DNA from: CAVVSQ01 sp963848825
GTDB lineage: Bacteria > Planctomycetota > Planctomycetia > Gemmatales > Gemmataceae
DNA length: 64,000 nucleotides
NCBI GenBank assembly: GCA_963848825.1
Contig: CAWKFA010000002.1
Span: 124,001 to 188,000, forward strand
Reading direction: 5' to 3'
Part shown: one piece after another, positions 60,657 to 64,000 of the stretch
How positions within the stretch are numbered: position 1 is the stretch's first letter
How the letters are laid out: each line of letters begins with the position of its first letter
The notes under the pieces: generated by a model
What the model was told of the DNA's origin: nothing
Databases searched by the model: none
Seen by the model: the letters and a program-made list of their open reading frames with translations, nothing else
Translations under genes and position numbers: made by a program

Positions 60657-62885
60657 TCACCTTACCTTGATCATTCCCGTCAGGACGCCATACCACCGGG
60701 CCGCCGCCAACAGCAAAATCGAGCTGACCGAAATCATCACGAAGAGCGTCAGCCCCAGGTTCAGGCCGCCGCGCACGGGGTTGCCGCCGTTGATGTCCCC
60801 CATGAATTGCTCGGCCATCTGCACGCCCGCCGTCAGCGTGGTGGTCGTGACGAAGAGCATCGGCAGCAGCGTGACGGGCGCGTAGCGGCCGCGTCCGGAG
60901 TTGACGAGCATGGTCGTCACAAGACACAACGCGAGCACCGCCAAGAGCTGATTGGCGATGCCGAACATGGGCCAAATCGTGCCGATCGAACCGGTGGCGA
61001 TCAACGAGCCCCAACCCAGGGTAACGATGAGCGTGGACAGGATGGCCCCTGGCAGCCAGTCGGTTTTCTCGAAGCGCGGAAAGACCTTGCCGAGCGTTTC
61101 CTGCATGAGAAAGCGCGCGATGCGCGTGCCGGTGTCGATGGTCGTGAGAATGAACAGGGCCTCGAACATGATGGCGAAGTGGTACCAATATTTCATGATG
61201 CCGTCGAAATGCAGATTGAGAGAGTGCATGGCCTTGGTGAAGATGCGCGCCATGCCCACCGCGAGCGTGACGGCCCCGCCGGTTCGGCCCCGTAACGATT
61301 CCCCCCCCACGAGTTCTTCAATTTCCGCCAGGTTGGCCCTGTCGATGTCCAGATGGGCCAGATTGTCCGCGCCGGCCAGGTGCATGCGGTCCTGGCGAGC
61401 CTTGTCGTCCAGACCATAATCCTTGTAGAGCTGTTCGAGCGCCGGCTGAAACTTGGCCGCCTTGTCGAGATCGACATTGATGTCGTAGTACAAATCCATC
61501 GGCAGCGATGCGGCCGCGATGAGCGCCACCACGCCCACCACTCCTTCCATCAACATCGAGCCGTAACCGATCATCCGGATCTGGCTTTCCTTGTCAATCA
61601 TCTTGGGCGTCGTGCCCGACGACACGAGGGCATGGAAGCCCGAAATCGAGCCGCACATGACGCAGATAAAGACAAAGGGGAAGATACTGCCGGCGAAGGT
61701 TGGTCCTCCCTGCGCGAAGGTGTGATTGATTGGCGGGCAGGGCAAGGCGGGATTGGCGGCGATGACTCCGATGATGAGCAGCGTGATCGTGCCGACCTTG
61801 AGAAAGCTGGAGATATAATCGCGCGGACACAACAGCAGCCACACCGGCAACACCGACGCGATAAAGCCGTAGCCGCATAGCGCGAAAATAGTGGCTTCCT
61901 TCGACAGGGAGAAATAGGGCTCCAGCGAGGAACCGGGCACGAGGCTGCCGGCGATGGTGGCAGCCAGGACGCCGACGCCGCCAATGATGGAGGCCTCAAC
62001 CACGCGACCCTTGCGAATCCTGTACATCCACAGACCGACAAATAGCGCGATGGGAATGGTGCAAGCGATAGTAAAGGTCCCCCACGAGCTGCCCGGCACA
62101 AGCTGGTGCGATCCCGCCGGCACGCGAAACTCGACCCCGTTGCCGGCCGCGGCTGGTACCGCGGGAGCTTCGACATGCGTATCCGCTTTGACGGGCACCT
62201 TGATCTGGAACTTCTCGGGGCGCCGCACCACCGGGGCGTCCTTGGCATAGCGAATGTCGCAGCCTTCAGGAAAATCGAGCACCAGGGCGCCGCCGTCAAC
62301 CTGGCGCTGAGTTCGGCGCTGCGGCGCGGCGATCAGCATTCCGGCGGGCAGGTTGACCTCCTCGCCGCCCAGCGCCTTGACGACGACAAAACCGAGACCG
62401 GCCAGGGCGATGACGACAATACACAGGATTGCCAGGGACACGATGATGGAAGCCGGGCGGCCCAGCTCGGTCAGCGCGATTTGTGCCAGCGATTTGCCCC
62501 CGCGGCGAACGGATGCCGCGAGCACGAGCATGTCCTGCACCGCCCCCGCCAGACATACGCCGATCACCAACCAGAGCAGACCAGGAAGATAGCCATACTG
62601 GACAGCCAGTACCGGCCCGATGAGCGGACCCGCGCCGGAGATGGCGGCGAAGTGATGGCCGAACAGCACCCACTTATTGGTCGGGTGGTAGTTCTGCCCA
62701 TCCTCGAAAGTATGTGCCGGCGTCTGGCGTTGATCGTCCAAAACAGCCACGCGCGCCGCCAAAAACGCGCTGTAATAGCGATAGGCGATGGCGAGGATGC
62801 AGAGTACCAGCAGCAAGATCGGCATGGCACGCATGACGGTCTGCCCGGCAATTTCCTCGGTAAATAGGCTGGCGAATAGTGTCAC
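60657..62885 (-). CDS. cstA: Carbon starvation protein A (CstA), with extra loop
   Basis: 742 aa, longer than the ~700 of E. coli. Pyruvate/peptide transporter family. FGHHFAAISGAGPLIGPVLA near residue 75-95 is diagnostic, then LVLAASVRRGGKSLAQIALT, ISGFHALVSSGTTPKMIDKE and RTGGAVTLAVGMA. Residues ~173-265 form a soluble, Pro/Val-rich insert between helices, which I do not know from the E. coli protein. Start is GTG at 62885; the ATG at 62834 also possible. No shift. Confidence 0.9.
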   Translation of the reverse strand: MTLFASLFTEEIAGQTVMRAMPILLLVLCILAIAYRYYSAFLAARVAVLDDQRQTPAHTFEDGQNYHPTNKWVLFGHHFAAISGAGPLIGPVLAVQYGYLPGLLWLVIGVCLAGAVQDMLVLAASVRRGGKSLAQIALTELGRPASIIVSLAILCIVVIALAGLGFVVVKALGGEEVNLPAGMLIAAPQRRTQRQVDGGALVLDFPEGCDIRYAKDAPVVRRPEKFQIKVPVKADTHVEAPAVPAAAGNGVEFRVPAGSHQLVPGSSWGTFTIACTIPIALFVGLWMYRIRKGRVVEASIIGGVGVLAATIAGSLVPGSSLEPYFSLSKEATIFALCGYGFIASVLPVWLLLCPRDYISSFLKVGTITLLIIGVIAANPALPCPPINHTFAQGGPTFAGSIFPFVFICVMCGSISGFHALVSSGTTPKMIDKESQIRMIGYGSMLMEGVVGVVALIAAASLPMDLYYDINVDLDKAAKFQPALEQLYKDYGLDDKARQDRMHLAGADNLAHLDIDRANLAEIEELVGGESLRGRTGGAVTLAVGMARIFTKAMHSLNLHFDGIMKYWYHFAIMFEALFILTTIDTGTRIARFLMQETLGKVFPRFEKTDWLPGAILSTLIVTLGWGSLIATGSIGTIWPMFGIANQLLAVLALCLVTTMLVNSGRGRYAPVTLLPMLFVTTTTLTAGVQMAEQFMGDINGGNPVRGGLNLGLTLFVMISVSSILLLAAARWYGVLTGMIKVR

Positions 62886-62999
62886 GTTACAAGTCTCGCG
62901 AATGGTTTGGCCAGGAGGCCCAATAGCTTCCGTGGGAAAAACCTATTTTAGCAAAGGAATGATTGACAGGACCAAAAACCTGCTCTACAACGAAGCCAC

Positions 63000-64000
63000 A
63001 TGACAATCCCTCTCCACCGTGTTCCGGCGCGCGCCTGGGTCGTAACCTTCGCGGGCACCGCCGTCAATCTGTGCCTGGGCATACTTTACGCCTGGAACGT
63101 GTGGAAGAATAAACTGATCGCGTCGGCCGCCCACCCCGCCGGTTCGGCCATGACCGGGCTTGATGAAGGATGGCTTTATTTAACCCGCGCGGAGGGCACC
63201 TGGGCCTTTTCCATCTGCGGCTTCGTCTTCGCCCTGTGCATGATTCCTGGCGGCCGCCTCCAGGACAAGTTCGGCCCCAAGATTGGCACTACCGCGGGAG
63301 GGCTTTTTCTGGCGGCGGGCTGCATCCTCTCCGGCCTGATGAAAAGCTACGTCGGTCTGCTGCTTGGGTTTGGCGTGATGGGCGGCATCGGTATGGGCCT
63401 GGCCTACGCGGCCACGACGCCGGCCGCGGTGAAATGGTTCGGCCCACACCAGCGTGGGCTCATCGTCGGCCTGGTAGTCGGCGGTTACGGCGGCGCCGCC
63501 ATCTATATCTCACCGCTCGCGGAATATCTCATCGCCAACTACGGCTTGACCGGCAGTTTTGTCGGCCTGGGACTGTTTTTCGCCTTCGTCATCGTCGTGG
63601 CGGGCCAGTTGCTTTCTTGGCCGGAGCCGGGTTATGTTCCGCCCGGGGTGACCGCCGGCGCCCAGATGCCGCGCTGACGCAGGTCGATTGGCCGGCAGGC
63701 GCCATGATGAAGACCTGGCAGTTCTACGGCCTGGTGTTCTTGTTCATCTGTTCGGCCCAGTCGGGACTGCTTGTCATCGGCAACGCCACGCCCGATCTTG
63801 AACCGGACCGCGCAGACGATCGCTTTTCTGGCCGCGAACGCCTGGATCTTGTCTTCCTATGGTGGCTTCGTCAATGCCATCGGCCGAGTCGGCACTGGGG
63901 TCTACTCCGATCGGATTGGGCGGCTGACCTCCTACCGCATCAACAGCGCCATCTGTGCAGTTTTCCTGTTTCTCACGCCGGCGATCATGGCCTCCGGAAA
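63000..64000 (+). CDS. MFS transporter (oxalate/formate antiporter-like), partial at right edge, frameshifted
   Basis: N-terminal half intact: WVVTFAGTAVNLCLGILYAW NVW, FALCMIPGGRLQDKFGPKIG (motif A), LGFGVMGGIGMGLAYAATTP. Such VNLxLGxxYAWxV starts are typical of OFA-family members. Shifts near 63665 and 63800 break the second half (WQFYGLVFLFICSAQSGLLV, then RVGTGVYSDRIGRLTSYRIN). Runs off the window. Substrate unknown. Confidence 0.8.

Overview
The window reads as chromosomal DNA of a planctomycete, most like the Gemmataceae. Lineage markers are two DUF1549/DUF1553 (planctomycete cytochrome/PSD1) genes each followed by a Tat-exported DUF1501 gene, an ECF sigma factor fused to WD40 repeats, a BBP7-type outer-membrane protein, a secreted protein with an LELLEDR N-terminal motif, DUF4058, and many secreted or lipoprotein genes. 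It is GC-rich, with AT-richer patches at about 8.5-8.9 kb and 38.3-40.6 kb.

Layout: 0.5-5.8 kb, minus-strand surface-glycan genes (sulfotransferase, NAD-dependent epimerase, nucleotidyltransferase, glycosyltransferase, methyltransferase). 6-9.3 kb, secreted protein, XRE/ImmA-IrrE/PIN operon, DUF433 antitoxin with a truncated toxin, tRNA-Val(CAC). 9.4-15 kb, TatA, a B12-binding-type radical SAM protein, an EEP lipoprotein, rhomboid protease, zinc ribbon. 15.1-20 kb, an IS4-like element inside a hairpin repeat, then mutS behind an RsbV/RsbW-like pair. 20.4-25.3 kb, the sigma-WD40 fusion and small secreted proteins. 25.5-30 kb, first PSD1/DUF1501 module. 30-38.2 kb, cell-surface and metal-related proteins. 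38.3-43 kb, accessory island with an SMI1/KNR4 protein, a WD40 gene split by an IS5-like element, REP-like hairpins and a RAYT remnant. 43-52 kb, hydrolases, second PSD1/DUF1501 module, short-chain reductase, MFS transporter and a TlpA-like thioredoxin. 52-64 kb, pyrD, speA, DUF4058, pseudouridine synthase, hemolysin III, TPR protein, cstA and an MFS gene running off the right edge.

The most interesting single item is the TlpA-like lipoprotein at 51667-52218. Its reading frame is interrupted by one TGA exactly where the first Cys of the thioredoxin CPPC motif belongs (W-TGA-P-P-C), and a GGUC-loop hairpin follows at a distance suited to a bacterial SECIS. It is a strong selenoprotein candidate.

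Two pervasive features shape the annotation. (1) A dispersed family of inverted repeats with a ggggtcagacccc core (seven copies plus remnants) sits at gene ends and often supplies the stop codon. (2) A large share of the genes, including housekeeping ones (mutS, speA), carry single-base frameshifts, which points to indel errors in the assembly rather than gene decay. Such genes are given here as one CDS spanning the frames.
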